DNA of 43,490 nucleotides from Mycolicibacterium houstonense (GTDB lineage Bacteria > Actinomycetota > Actinomycetes > Mycobacteriales > Mycobacteriaceae). A model generated the notes under the pieces. The model searched no databases. It saw only the letters and a list, made by a program, of their open reading frames with translations, and was not told the origin of the DNA. Positions 34,102-42,861 of the stretch are shown here, one piece after another. The position numbers and the translations under genes are program-made. Within the stretch, counting starts at the first letter, position 1; the number at the start of each line of letters is the position of its first letter. The stretch lies in NCBI RefSeq assembly GCF_900078665.2, contig NZ_LT546207.1, forward strand, positions 4,826,564 to 4,870,053, given 5' to 3'.

Positions 34102-35227
34102 CAACGGCAGGGCGCCGATCGCGCCCTATCTGGCCGTGGGCCTGTCGACGGTGGTACGCAACATCGAACGGCGATCGCAGATCCAGGCGAACCTCGACGT
34201 CATCGAGGACACCGTGCATGCCGCGGTGTCGACGGTTTCGATCAACATGCCGGTCAAGCTCGTCGCCCTCGCCGAAGGTGCCCTGACCGGCTTCGGCGAC
34301 GAGGCCTTCGACATCCCGCACGTGCGAGCCGCACGGGAGATGTTCATCGACATCCCCGGGCCCGAGACCGAGCGACTAGGTGCACTTGCCCGGCAACACG
34401 GGATCTATCTCATCGCTCAGTGCAAGGCCAGGTGGCCCGAGGTGATGCCGGACCGCTATTTCAACTCGATGATCGCGATCTCCCCGGCCGGGGAGGTGGT
34501 CCATCGGGCGACGAAGAACCACGTCTGGTGCCGCGAACGGTCCTGCACTCCACACGACGTGTACGACCGGTGGGTCGAACTGTTCGGCGACGGGCTCGAC
34601 GCGTTCTATCCGGTTCTGCGGACCCCGGACATCGGTACGATCGGCACGATCTGTTGCAGCGACGGAGAATATCCGGAAGCCGTGCGGGCCCTGGCATTTC
34701 AGGGTGCCGAGGTGGTGTACCGGCCGAGCGAGGCAGTGCCGATGACACAGGCCGGGTCCGACCCGGGCGGGACGTGGTTACTGCAGAACCGGGCGCATGC
34801 GCATTTCAACAGCCTGTACATGATCTGCCCGAACACCGGGCCGGTCTATGCGACCCAAGACGCGGCGCACGCCTTCGACATCGCCGGCGGTAACTCCCAC
34901 ATCGTCGACTACAACGGAGCGGTCCTCGGTCACACCGTGTCCGGGCACAACTCGGTGGTCGCGGGCGTGATCGACATCGAGGCCCTGCGCCAGTTCCGGG
35001 TGATGAACCTGAACTCGAACTGGCTCAAGGATCTGCGGACCGAGATCTTCCGCCACATGTACGACGACCCGATCCACCCCAAGAATCTGTGGCTCGAGCG
35101 CGAACCCGTGCGCCACGCCGAGGCCGACGAGATCTACCGGGCCAACATCGCGCGGCTGCTCGCCCGCGGGGCATACACGCCGCCGGCGCACAGCTTTCCC
35201 GGCGCCGGGATAACAGGAGAAGATTGA
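34091..35227 (+). CDS. Carbon-nitrogen hydrolase (nitrilase/aliphatic-amidase-like)
   Basis: GTG 34091 gives 378 residues. The Glu-Lys-Cys triad is visible: Glu62 in ALAEGALTG, Lys142 in HRATKNHVW, and nucleophile Cys189 in TICCSDGEYPE, whose CxDGxYPE shape is close to the aliphatic amidase/formamidase branch. The C-terminal extension (MNLNSNWLKDLRTEIFRHMYDDPIHPKN) also fits that branch. It is the last gene of the amidohydrolase-amidase-nitrilase operon. Possible substrates are short amides or formamide; not decided by sequence. Confidence 0.88.
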   Translation: MDADNGRAPIAPYLAVGLSTVVRNIERRSQIQANLDVIEDTVHAAVSTVSINMPVKLVALAEGALTGFGDEAFDIPHVRAAREMFIDIPGPETERLGALARQHGIYLIAQCKARWPEVMPDRYFNSMIAISPAGEVVHRATKNHVWCRERSCTPHDVYDRWVELFGDGLDAFYPVLRTPDIGTIGTICCSDGEYPEAVRALAFQGAEVVYRPSEAVPMTQAGSDPGGTWLLQNRAHAHFNSLYMICPNTGPVYATQDAAHAFDIAGGNSHIVDYNGAVLGHTVSGHNSVVAGVIDIEALRQFRVMNLNSNWLKDLRTEIFRHMYDDPIHPKNLWLEREPVRHAEADEIYRANIARLLARGAYTPPAHSFPGAGITGED

Positions 35228-35411
35228 GAGATCTCTTAATTAGCTCCTGTGTCGTGCATCACGTCGTATGGGGGCCTCGATTCGCACAGAAATGTGATCC
35301 ACATCTCGAGTTTGGCTGATTTCAACGCCACATTGGTCACAACAGTCTCATCAGAAACAGATGACATTTCTGCGGCGTGGCATACGCAGTTTGCCACAAG
35401 TCGGGTATCTA

Positions 35412-35440
35412 ATGACGGGGTGAGAGTGCTGCGGTAACGT
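35412..35440 (+). promoter_or_regulatory. Promoter of the 46-residue protein gene
   Basis: ATGACG (35412-35417), a 17-bp spacer and TAACGT (35435-35440) lie about 45 nt before the GTG at 35485. The 257-bp gap 35228-35484 otherwise has the palindrome AGAGATCTCT (35227-35236) at the end of the nitrilase gene and AT-richer sequence with nothing else I can assign. Confidence 0.45.
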
Positions 35441-35484
35441 GGAACTACGGATACAGCTACCAGTACGTCGCAGGAGTGATCACC

Positions 35485-35625
35485 GTGTACATCAATCCGA
35501 TCAGTCGGTCACGGATGGGTCGAATTGCCTGGTCATTGTTCCGTCACCCGATGAAGAGCCGTGAATTCCCGGCGAAGAACGAACGCCTGGTCACGGCCGA
35601 CGAGCTACTTCGCTTCGGCGTCTGA
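35485..35625 (+). CDS. Small protein (46 residues) of unknown function
   Basis: GTG 35485 has AGGAG 8 nt upstream. The translation starts MYINPISRSRMGRIAWSLFR, is strongly basic in its first half (about 7 Arg/Lys in 25), has one tryptophan-containing amphipathic stretch (RIAWSLFRHP), and ends with ADELLRFGV. It is neither a signal peptide nor a transmembrane protein. A promoter, a Shine-Dalgarno and a terminator all frame it, and codon positions show the usual G/C third-base bias, so it is likely a real gene though short. No known family is recognised. Confidence 0.6.
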   Translation: MYINPISRSRMGRIAWSLFRHPMKSREFPAKNERLVTADELLRFGV

Positions 35626-35648
35626 CGGGTATCCGTCCCGATAGCTGA

Positions 35649-35688
35649 ACGCCCTCGAACCGACGTCACTGCGTCGATCCGAGGGCGT
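35649..35688. terminator. Bidirectional hairpin terminator
   Basis: ACGCCCTCG (35649-35657) pairs perfectly with CGAGGGCGT (35680-35688); an inner stem CGACG/CGTCG lies within. It lies between the small-protein gene (ends 35625) and the convergent LLM gene (ends 35702), so serves both. Confidence 0.7.
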
Positions 35689-35701
35689 AGCCGTGTCCGG
35701 G

Positions 35702-36553
35702 TCAGCTCGTCAGCTGACCGGACTCCCGAATCGCCTCGGCCAGGGGTTCCAGCACGGCCGGGTCGTAAGGCGGCGGTAGGTAGATGATCGCCAGATCCAG
35801 ACCTTCGGCGCCGAGCGCGGCAGCCTCGTCGACGACCTTGGCGTAGTCGTGGTCCGCACCCAGACGCACGTGCGCCGACAGGGTGATCTCCTTGGGGTCG
35901 CGGCCGATGTCGGCACAATGCGCGGCCAGCACATCGCGCTTGCGGGCGAACTCCTCGGGCGGACCGCCGACGAAGTTCCAGTGATCGGCGTACTTCGCGG
36001 TGATCCGCAACGTCCTTTTCTCGCCGCTGCCGCCGATGCAGAACGGCGGGTGCGGCTGCTGCGGGCCCTTGGGCTCGTTGCGGGCGTCCTTGAGTTGGTA
36101 GAACTTGCCGTCGAACGTCGTCGTCTCCTGGGTCAGCAGACCCTTGAGGACCTCGCAGGCCTCCTCGAAACGGTCGAAACGCTCCTTGATCGAGCCCAGT
36201 TCGATGCCGTATGCGCCCGACTCCTCTTCGTTCCAGCCGGCGCCGATGCCGAGTTCGAGGCGGCCGTTGGAGACGATGTCGAGGGCCGAGGCCATGTTGG
36301 CCAACACGGCGGGATGACGGTAGTGGATGCCGGTGACGAGCACCCCGACCCGCAAGCGCTCGGTGGCCTGCGCCAGCGCGGTCAGGGTCGTCCAGCCTTC
36401 GAGGCACGGGCCGGACGAGTCGGAGAAGATCGGATAGAAGTGGTCGAACGTCCAGCCGGATTCATAGACGTCGATCGTGTCGGCAGCTTTCCAGATGGCA
36501 AGCATGTCGGCCCAGGTCGTGTTCTGCGGGGAGGTTTTGAAGGCAAAGCGCAC
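35702..36553 (-). CDS. LLM-class F420-dependent oxidoreductase
   Basis: This 283-residue protein is a luciferase-like TIM barrel: MRFAFKTSPQNTTWADMLAIWKAADTI, ESGWTFDHFYPI, GVLVTGIHYRHPAVLANMASALDIVSNGRLELGIGAGWNEEE and the C-terminal HPPFCIGGSGEKRTLRITAKYADHWN are family landmarks. The mycobacterial members of this length mostly use F420. Substrate unknown. It diverges from a dehydrogenase gene with a 151-bp gap. Confidence 0.88.
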   Translation of the reverse strand: MRFAFKTSPQNTTWADMLAIWKAADTIDVYESGWTFDHFYPIFSDSSGPCLEGWTTLTALAQATERLRVGVLVTGIHYRHPAVLANMASALDIVSNGRLELGIGAGWNEEESGAYGIELGSIKERFDRFEEACEVLKGLLTQETTTFDGKFYQLKDARNEPKGPQQPHPPFCIGGSGEKRTLRITAKYADHWNFVGGPPEEFARKRDVLAAHCADIGRDPKEITLSAHVRLGADHDYAKVVDEAAALGAEGLDLAIIYLPPPYDPAVLEPLAEAIRESGQLTS

Positions 36554-36579
36554 TCTTCAAAAACTAGTCGCGGCGCCTG

Positions 36580-36593
36580 GTTCATTCCTGAAC
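36580..36593. promoter_or_regulatory. Inverted repeat between divergent LLM and dehydrogenase genes
   Basis: GTTCA-TTCC-TGAAC is a perfect 5-bp inverted repeat in the shared upstream region, 27 bp from the LLM start. It is short and could be chance; listed as a weak operator candidate. Confidence 0.25.
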
Positions 36594-36704
36594 GTCGCAC
36601 TCGGTGCTGATTCCGTATCTTCAGTGCCATTTGGCCGCCGCAATCGGTAGTGTCGGGCAGGGAAATGTACGGAATCCCCCGATTAGACCCGTCTGGGAGT
36701 GAAC

Positions 36705-38051
36705 ATGAGCGAGTACGCAGTCACCGATCCGGCGACCTCCGAGGTGGTCGCCACCTACCCGACCTCGACCGACGCCGAGATCCAGGCCGCGATCGAGGCT
36801 GCCACCAAGACCGGACGTAGCTGGGCGCGCACCACCACGGTCGCCGAGCGGGCCGCGCTCATCGGCAAGGTCGCCGCCCTGCACGAGCAGCGCCGCGAGC
36901 AGCTCGCCGACGTCATCGTCCGTGAGATGGGCAAGCCGCGTGACCAGGCCCTGGGTGAGGTCGATTTCAGCGCCGCCATCTACCAGTACTACGCGGACAA
37001 CGCCGAGAAGTTCCTGGCAGACGAGCAGATCACCCTGCTCGACGGGGAAGGCACCGCGGTGGTCAAGCGAGGCCCGATCGGCGTGCTGCTCGGCATCATG
37101 CCGTGGAACTACCCCTACTACCAGGTCGCCCGGTTCGCCGGCCCAAACTTGGTGGTGGGCAACACAATTCTGCTCAAGCATGCCCCGCAGTGCCCCGAAT
37201 CCGCCGAGCTGCTGCAGCTGATCTTCCTCGAGGCCGGATTCCCGCAGGGTGCCTACATCGACATCCGGGCCACCAATGACCAGGTTGCCGAGATCATCGC
37301 CGATCCGCGGGTGGCCGCGGTGTCACTGACCGGGTCCGAACGGGCCGGCGCCGCGGTGGCCGAGATCGCCGGCCGCAACCTCAAGAAGTGCGTCCTGGAG
37401 CTCGGCGGCTCCGACCCGTTCATCGTGCTGTCCACCGATGACCTCGACGCCACCGTCGCGTCCGCGGTCGAGGGCCGGATGGAGAACACCGGGCAGGCCT
37501 GCAACGCCGCCAAGCGGTTCATCGTCGCCGAGAATCTCTACGACGACTTCCTGACCAAGTTCACCGAGAAGCTGCTGGCCGCGGCCGACGGAATCGCCCC
37601 GCTGTCGTCGGAATTGGCTGCCGAGCGCCTCGAGCAGCAGGTCAAGGCCGCCGTCGACCAGGGCGCCAAGCTGACCTCGGCCGGTGAGCGGCGCGGCGCG
37701 TTCTATCCGCCTGCGGTGCTCACCGGTGTCACCGAGGACAACGACGCCTACCGGCAGGAACTGTTCGGCCCGGTGGCCGTGGTGTACAAGGCCGGCTCCG
37801 AGGACGAGGCCGTCGAGATCGCCAACGACACCCCGTTCGGGCTCGGCTCGTATGTCTTCACCACCGATCCCGAGCAGGCCGCCCGCGTGGCCGACCGGAT
37901 CGACGCCGGCATGGTGTTCGTCAACGCGGTCGGGGCCGAAGGCGCCGAGCTGCCGTTCGGTGGCGTCAAGCGATCCGGTTTCGGACGCGAGCTCGGCAAG
38001 TACGGCATGGACGAATTCGTGAACAAGAAGTTGATTCGTACGGTCACCTAA
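36705..38051 (+). CDS. NAD(P)-dependent succinate-semialdehyde-type aldehyde dehydrogenase
   Basis: ATG 36705 (GGGAG 5 nt upstream) gives 448 residues; GTG 36699 is in frame. Motifs: [30 protein letters not shown] for cofactor binding, ELGGSDPF with general-base Glu232, and [12 protein letters not shown] with nucleophile Cys266. The short form (about 450 residues) and the GxxYQ/ERA motifs resemble Sad/YneI-type succinate-semialdehyde dehydrogenases. It would oxidise an aldehyde to an acid, in 4-aminobutyrate or a related catabolism; the substrate is not proven. Its end overlaps the convergent SulP gene by 8 bp. Confidence 0.88.
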   Translation: MSEYAVTDPATSEVVATYPTSTDAEIQAAIEAATKTGRSWARTTTVAERAALIGKVAALHEQRREQLADVIVREMGKPRDQALGEVDFSAAIYQYYADNAEKFLADEQITLLDGEGTAVVKRGPIGVLLGIMPWNYPYYQVARFAGPNLVVGNTILLKHAPQCPESAELLQLIFLEAGFPQGAYIDIRATNDQVAEIIADPRVAAVSLTGSERAGAAVAEIAGRNLKKCVLELGGSDPFIVLSTDDLDATVASAVEGRMENTGQACNAAKRFIVAENLYDDFLTKFTEKLLAAADGIAPLSSELAAERLEQQVKAAVDQGAKLTSAGERRGAFYPPAVLTGVTEDNDAYRQELFGPVAVVYKAGSEDEAVEIANDTPFGLGSYVFTTDPEQAARVADRIDAGMVFVNAVGAEGAELPFGGVKRSGFGRELGKYGMDEFVNKKLIRTVT

Positions 38052-39669
38052 CGTGCGTACGCGCATGTTCGACCGCGTCATCGAGCGAATCGAGCAGGTG
38101 GTTCTCGTGTCGTAGCGACTCGAACACGCCGACGTTGGCCAGCAACTCGGCGTGTTCGGGACGAACACCCTTGATGATCACCGTGATACCGCGCGACTCC
38201 AGATCGGCGGCGATCTCGGCGAGAGTATGTGCGCCGGTGGCATCAAGCATGCCGAGTTGCGACATCCGGATGATGACGACGGATGTGTGCGGATGTTCGG
38301 CGTCCACGATTGCGTTCGAAATGCGTTCGGCCGCACCAAAGAACATGGCGCCATCGAGCCGCAGCAGTGCGATTTGATCGTCACCGGGCAGGTGCGGTCC
38401 GGGCAGTTCCTCGCGGACCACACTGCTGCGTCGGGCGACCGAGCGCAACGCGAAAAACGCCGCGACGACGATGCCGATCTCGACGGCCTCGATCAGGTCG
38501 AAGCACACGGTGACCACCGCGGTCAGGACGAAGGTCAGTGCGTCGGATCGGGTGGAGCGCATGATCTTCCGGATCGTGCGCGCCGAGATCATCCGGAACG
38601 ACGTCACCATCAGCACGCCGGACAGCGCCGCGAGCGGAATAGCCGAAACGGGTCCGGTCGCCAGATAGACCACACCCAGCAGCACCAGCGAGTGCACGAT
38701 CGCCGCGGCCCTGGTTCTGGCGCCGGACCGGATGTTGACGGCGGTACGGGCGATCGCACCGGTTGCGGGCATACCACCGAACACGCCCGAGGCCATCGAG
38801 GCCAGGCCCTGCCCCACCAGTTCACGGTCGGGGTCATACGGCCCGGTCGGCGACATGGTTGCGGCGACCCGCGCCGAGAGCAGGGATTCGATGGCTGCCA
38901 GCGCGGCGATCGCCAGTGCGGCACCGAGCAGGGACTGTAAGGCGCCGAGGTCGGCGTGAGGCAGCACCGGGGCGGGCAGATGCGACGGCAGCTCGCCGAT
39001 CGAGGCCACCGGGATATGCAGCACGCCGACCAGAACCGTGACCACGACGACCGCTGTCAGTGACTCGGGAATGGCACGGTGCAAGCGGGGGAGGGCGATC
39101 ATCAGCAATGCGACAACAGCCACCACCCCAAGGGTTTTCGCGGCGGCCGCCCAATCGGCCTGGGTTATCACGTCGAACGCTGCCGGTAGTGTGCGCTCAC
39201 CGGCAGGCGCCGGACGCGCGACCGCGGCGGGCACCTGCTGCAGGAAGATGATCATCGCGATGCCCAGGGTGAACCCCTCGATCACCGGCCATGGAATGAA
39301 CGTCACCGCCCGGCCCAACCCGGTGATGCCCGCCACCAGCACCACCAGTCCCGCCACCAGCGTGACGAGCGCGATGCTGGCGAGCCCGTGTTGCGCGACG
39401 ATCGGGGCGAGGATGACGGCCATCGCTCCCGTCGGTCCGGACACCTGCACATGAGAGCCGCCGAACACCGCCGCGACCAGGCCGGCAACCACTGCCGTGA
39501 TGAGGCCAGCCGCCGCCCCGACTCCCGAGCTGATCCCGAACGCCAACGCCAACGGCAGTGCCACCACGCCGACGGTCACACCGGCGAGAATGTCGCCGCG
39601 CCACGAGCGCGGCAGTTCGGCGTAATCATCGCGATGGGGCAGGAAACGAGCCGCCGCGCTCATCATCAT
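38044..39669 (-). CDS. SulP-family anion transporter with STAS domain
   Basis: This 541-residue protein has about 10-12 membrane segments: DDYAELPRSWRGDILAGVTVGVVALPLALAFGISSG, VSGPTGAMAVIL, and the PATGAIARTAVNIRSGARTRAAAIVHS segment are SulP signatures. The C-terminal STAS domain (about residues 430-541) contains LDGAMFFGAAERI and VVIIRMSQLGMLDATGAHTLAEIAADLESRG, with the usual D-T/S loop. It carries sulfate, bicarbonate or another anion. Its start ATG 39669 overlaps the stop of the ArsR gene, so the regulator and transporter form one transcript. Confidence 0.92.
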   Translation of the reverse strand: MMMSAAARFLPHRDDYAELPRSWRGDILAGVTVGVVALPLALAFGISSGVGAAAGLITAVVAGLVAAVFGGSHVQVSGPTGAMAVILAPIVAQHGLASIALVTLVAGLVVLVAGITGLGRAVTFIPWPVIEGFTLGIAMIIFLQQVPAAVARPAPAGERTLPAAFDVITQADWAAAAKTLGVVAVVALLMIALPRLHRAIPESLTAVVVVTVLVGVLHIPVASIGELPSHLPAPVLPHADLGALQSLLGAALAIAALAAIESLLSARVAATMSPTGPYDPDRELVGQGLASMASGVFGGMPATGAIARTAVNIRSGARTRAAAIVHSLVLLGVVYLATGPVSAIPLAALSGVLMVTSFRMISARTIRKIMRSTRSDALTFVLTAVVTVCFDLIEAVEIGIVVAAFFALRSVARRSSVVREELPGPHLPGDDQIALLRLDGAMFFGAAERISNAIVDAEHPHTSVVIIRMSQLGMLDATGAHTLAEIAADLESRGITVIIKGVRPEHAELLANVGVFESLRHENHLLDSLDDAVEHARTHVR

Positions 39670-40043
39670 GAACCGTGCCCGATCGGCGGCAGCGCCTGCA
39701 GCGTCTCCAATTGATCGCGTCGCGCGCCGAGAGTGTCGGCCAGGAAGGTCCTGGCGATCACCAGCAATTCCGAGATCTTGGGGTGCGCGAGCTCGTAGAA
39801 CACCGCATTTCCGACGCGCCGTCCGCTGACCACCTGGTGACGCTTGAGGACCGCCAGGTGCTGGCTCAGCAGCGTCGGCTCGATGCCGGTCTCGGCGAGA
39901 ATCTCGCTGACCGGCGTGGGTTTGCCGGCGGCGGAGAGGATCTCGAGAATCCGGATCCGCGCCGGATGGGCCAGGGCCTTGAACAGGTTGGCCTTGATCT
40001 CGTACAGCGGTTGTTCGGGGCTGCCGAGGAAGTGGTGGGGCAC
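39666..40043 (-). CDS. ArsR/SmtB-family regulator of the SulP transporter
   Basis: GTG 40043 gives 125 residues. The winged HTH is LFKALAHPARIRILEILSAAGKPTPVSEILAETGIEPTLLSQHLAVLKRHQVVSGRRVGNAVFYELAHP. The metal-sensing ELCVC motif at the recognition helix is replaced by VSEILAET and there is no cysteine in the protein, so it is not an arsenic or cadmium sensor of the usual sort. It overlaps SulP by 3 nt (TGA/ATG) and is divergent from the HhH-PHP gene. It is probably a repressor acting at the inverted repeat 40064-40087. Confidence 0.85.
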   Translation of the reverse strand: MPHHFLGSPEQPLYEIKANLFKALAHPARIRILEILSAAGKPTPVSEILAETGIEPTLLSQHLAVLKRHQVVSGRRVGNAVFYELAHPKISELLVIARTFLADTLGARRDQLETLQALPPIGHGS

Positions 40044-40063
40044 GCTACCACCTGAAGATTTGA

Positions 40064-40092
40064 TGGATTGAAGGAAGTCGCAATCCAATGTA
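40064..40092 (-). promoter_or_regulatory. ArsR promoter and operator
   Basis: TGGATTG (40064-40070) and CAATCCA (40081-40087) are perfect inverted arms 10 nt apart. On the minus strand TACATT (40092-40087) is a -10 with TTGCAG as a possible -35 18 bp upstream (40116-40111). The repeat begins at the end of the -10, a repressor position. Confidence 0.5.
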
Positions 40093-40133
40093 GCCGGGTG
40101 CCGCCGCGTCCTGCAACCTGCACACTGGAGCCC

Positions 40134-41141
40134 ATGGATCCGGTGACCGCACTGCGCCAGATCGCGTACTACAAGGACCGGGCCCGGGAAGACCCGCGTC
40201 GGGTGATGGCGTACCGCAACGCCGCGGATACGGTCGAAGCGTTGAGCGATGCTCAACGGGAACGCCTCGGGGCGACGAACGGGTGGCAGTCATTGCCCGG
40301 TGTCGGTCCCAAGACCGCGAAGGTGATCGCCCAGGCCTGGGCCGGGCGGGAGCCGGACACCCTGGTCGAATTGCGCTCGGCTGCCAAGGATCTCGGTGGC
40401 GGCGAGGTGCGGGCCGCGCTCAAGGGTGACCTGCACGTGCACTCCAACTGGTCGGACGGCTCCGCGCCGATCGAGGAGATGATGCTGGCCGCCCGAGATC
40501 TGGGCCATGAGTACTGTGCGCTGACCGACCACTCGCCGCGGCTCAAGATCGCCAACGGCCTGTCCCCGGACCGGTTGCGCGAGCAGCTCGACGTCATCGA
40601 GGAACTCCGTGAACGCGTCGCACCGATGCGCATCCTCACCGGCATCGAGGTCGACATCCTCGAAGACGGCTCCCTGGACCAGGAACCCGAACTGCTGGAG
40701 CGCCTCGACGTGGTGGTGGCCAGCGTGCACTCCAAGCTCGCCATGGACGCCGCGGCGATGACCCGGCGCATGATCACCGCGGTGTCGAGCCCGCACACCG
40801 ACGTCCTCGGTCACTGCACCGGACGGCTGGTCACCGGCGGGCGCGGCATGCGGCCCGAGTCGAAGTTCGACGCCGAGAAGGTGTTCGGGGCTTGCCGGGA
40901 CCACGGCACGGCCGTCGAGATCAACTCCCGACCGGAGCGGCGCGACCCGCCCACCCGTCTGCTGAAACTGGCCCTCGACATCGGCTGCGTGTTCAGTATC
41001 GACACCGACTCCCACGCACCTGGCCAGCTGGACTTCCTCGGATACGGGGCGCAGCGGGCCCTGGATGCCGAGGTGCCGATCGAGCGGATCGTCAACAGCT
41101 GGCCCGCCGAGCAGCTCCTGGAATGGACGTCAAGCCGCTGA
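40134..41141 (+). CDS. HhH-PHP domain protein, PolX-like without polymerase domain
   Basis: ATG 40134 gives 335 residues. The N-terminal ~90 residues resemble the 8-kDa part of X-family polymerases: MDPVTALRQIAYYKDRAREDPRRVMAYRNAADTVEAL and helix-hairpin-helix SLPGVGPKTAKVIAQAW. The remainder is a complete PHP phosphoesterase: DLHVHSNWSDG (His101, His103), LTDHSPRL, GIEVDILEDG, VASVHS, GHCTGR, EINSRPERRDPP and DTDSHAPGQLDFL, so all metal-binding motifs appear intact. The palm domain of PolX is absent. Likely a 3'-phosphatase or exonuclease in DNA repair. CACACT at 40121-40126 ends 8 nt before the ATG. Confidence 0.85.
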   Translation: MDPVTALRQIAYYKDRAREDPRRVMAYRNAADTVEALSDAQRERLGATNGWQSLPGVGPKTAKVIAQAWAGREPDTLVELRSAAKDLGGGEVRAALKGDLHVHSNWSDGSAPIEEMMLAARDLGHEYCALTDHSPRLKIANGLSPDRLREQLDVIEELRERVAPMRILTGIEVDILEDGSLDQEPELLERLDVVVASVHSKLAMDAAAMTRRMITAVSSPHTDVLGHCTGRLVTGGRGMRPESKFDAEKVFGACRDHGTAVEINSRPERRDPPTRLLKLALDIGCVFSIDTDSHAPGQLDFLGYGAQRALDAEVPIERIVNSWPAEQLLEWTSSR

Positions 41142-41227
41142 GGTGAACGGATTGTGCTCGGCGATCCCCGAAAGCGATTCGCCGGATGCGTGAGACTACT
41201 CAGATCCGGCCGGTCTAAGCTCACGCG

Positions 41228-41659
41228 ATGCATGCGGATCTCGGCATCGACACCGTCATCACCCTGCTGGCCGCCGGACTGATCTTCCTGCTGGCACTGG
41301 TGCTCGGGGTATGGAAATACCGGCAGATGGCCACCAGTGAAAACCACCTGGCCCACCCGTACGTCGACATCGCCCACCGGGCAGCCCTGCTGTACTCCTT
41401 CGCGACGCTGCTGGCCGCGGTGTTCGTCGAACTCAGTGCGTGGCCGACCTGGGTGAACCTCACCGCGGCCATGGTGCTGGTGCTGTTCTTCGTGATCGCG
41501 ATCGGTAGCTACATCGAGCACGGCGCCAAGCGTGACACCACCAATCAGTTCGAGCGGCCCAGCGCAGGCCTGCGTGTCGGAATGGTGGCGCTCATCGTCG
41601 GTGAGATCGGCGGGTTCGCCGTGCTGCTTGCGGGATTCATTGCCGCGCAGTTCTTTTAG
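41228..41659 (+). CDS. Small four-helix membrane protein
   Basis: ATG 41228 gives 143 residues with four predicted membrane segments: about 9-29 (TVITLLAAGLIFLLALVLGVW), 53-71, 74-94 (WVNLTAAMVLVLFFVIAIGSYI) and 117-140 (VGMVALIVGEIGGFAVLLAGF). The short loops hold conserved-looking HPYVDIAHRA and TNQFERPS. TAAGCT at 41216-41221 ends 7 nt before the ATG, suggesting a leaderless mRNA. No known family. It overlaps the convergent polymerase gene by 4 bp. Confidence 0.75.
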   Translation: MHADLGIDTVITLLAAGLIFLLALVLGVWKYRQMATSENHLAHPYVDIAHRAALLYSFATLLAAVFVELSAWPTWVNLTAAMVLVLFFVIAIGSYIEHGAKRDTTNQFERPSAGLRVGMVALIVGEIGGFAVLLAGFIAAQFF

Positions 41660-42861
41660 TAGGGCAGAGTGGGCATCTCCAAACCCGGGTCGCGGCCGAC
41701 CAGCACACCGCGCGTCAGCATCGCGTTACCGAAGCGCCGCCGCACCTCGTCGATCGCGCCGTCGATCGCCACCGGATCCGGCTCGGACTCGAAGGGCAAT
41801 TCGAGCTGCTGACTGCCCTCGTGGTCAATGTTGGACACCGCGAACCCGATCAGCGTGAGCCCACGCTCGGCGATCACCGGGGCGGCGGCCGTCACCAATG
41901 CGCGGGCGGCGGCCAGGATGGCCTCGGTCGATGCAGTGGCCCGGGGCAGGGTGTGCGACCGCGTCGCCCGGCCGAAATCGTCGAAGCGCAAACGCAATAC
42001 GACCGTGCGGCCGGTACGGCCCGCGCCACGCATGCGGCGGGTGATGCGGTCGACGAGGTTGATCACCACGGCGTCCACCTCGGCGGCCGACATGGTGTTG
42101 CCACGGCGCCCCAACGCACGTTGGGCACCGACCGAACTGCGGCGCACACCGGTGGTCACGCGGCGCCGATCGATGTTGCGCGACAACGCATACAGCTGGC
42201 GGGCCATCGCCCCGCCGACCATGGTGCCCAGCGCCGATTCGGACAGCTCGGCCACGTCGGCGACGGTCTCGACGCCATGGGCATGCAGCTTCTCGGCGGT
42301 CTTGGCCCCCACACCCCACAGCCGGCGCACCGGCAGGGGATGCAGGAACGCCAACTCGCGGTCCGGCGGCACCATCAGCAGGCCGTCCGGTTTGGCCACC
42401 TGGCTGGCCACCTTGGCCAGGAACTTCGTGCGGGCGATGCCCACGGTGATGGGCAGCCCCACCTGCTCGCTGACCTGCTCGCGCAGCCGCCGGGCGATCT
42501 CGACCGGGGTGCCCGACACCCGGCCCAGCCCGGACACGTCGAGAAACGCCTCATCCACCGACAGTGGCTCCACCACCGGCGTCGTGTCTTCAAAGACCCT
42601 GAACACCTCTCGGCTCGCTTCTGAATAAGCCGACATTCGCGGTGGCACCACCACGGCCTGCGGGCACAACGCGCGCGCCTGCCTGCCACCCATCGCGGTG
42701 CGGACGCCGAACGCCTTGGCCTCGTAACTGGCCGCCAGCACCACGCCGCCGCCGACGATCACCGGGCGCCCGCGCAAAGCCGGATCGTCACGCTGCTCGA
42801 CCGATGCGTAGAACGAATCGAGATCAGCGTGCAGGATGGCCGCCGCATCGCACACGAACAT
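41656..42861 (-). CDS. dinB3: Y-family DNA polymerase IV, DinB3-like
   Basis: This 401-residue protein performs translesion synthesis. Motifs: HADLDSFYASVE with Asp13, Asp15 and Tyr18 as steric gate against ribonucleotides; EPLSVDEAFLDVSG with the second acidic pair; RLWGVGAKTAEKL helix-hairpin; the little-finger domain and a terminal clamp-binding QLELPF (352-357). M. smegmatis has its third DinB gene close to ethR, which agrees with this place; the name rests on that synteny. It lies 24 bp after the ethR stop on the same strand, and a LexA-like palindrome covers its start codon. Confidence 0.9.
   Translation of the reverse strand: MFVCDAAAILHADLDSFYASVEQRDDPALRGRPVIVGGGVVLAASYEAKAFGVRTAMGGRQARALCPQAVVVPPRMSAYSEASREVFRVFEDTTPVVEPLSVDEAFLDVSGLGRVSGTPVEIARRLREQVSEQVGLPITVGIARTKFLAKVASQVAKPDGLLMVPPDRELAFLHPLPVRRLWGVGAKTAEKLHAHGVETVADVAELSESALGTMVGGAMARQLYALSRNIDRRRVTTGVRRSSVGAQRALGRRGNTMSAAEVDAVVINLVDRITRRMRGAGRTGRTVVLRLRFDDFGRATRSHTLPRATASTEAILAAARALVTAAAPVIAERGLTLIGFAVSNIDHEGSQQLELPFESEPDPVAIDGAIDEVRRRFGNAMLTRGVLVGRDPGLEMPTLPY

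Noticed and set aside
35227..35236. AGAGATCTCT palindrome as a terminator of the nitrilase operon
   Set aside because: The arms are only 5 bp without loop or T tract; likely chance.
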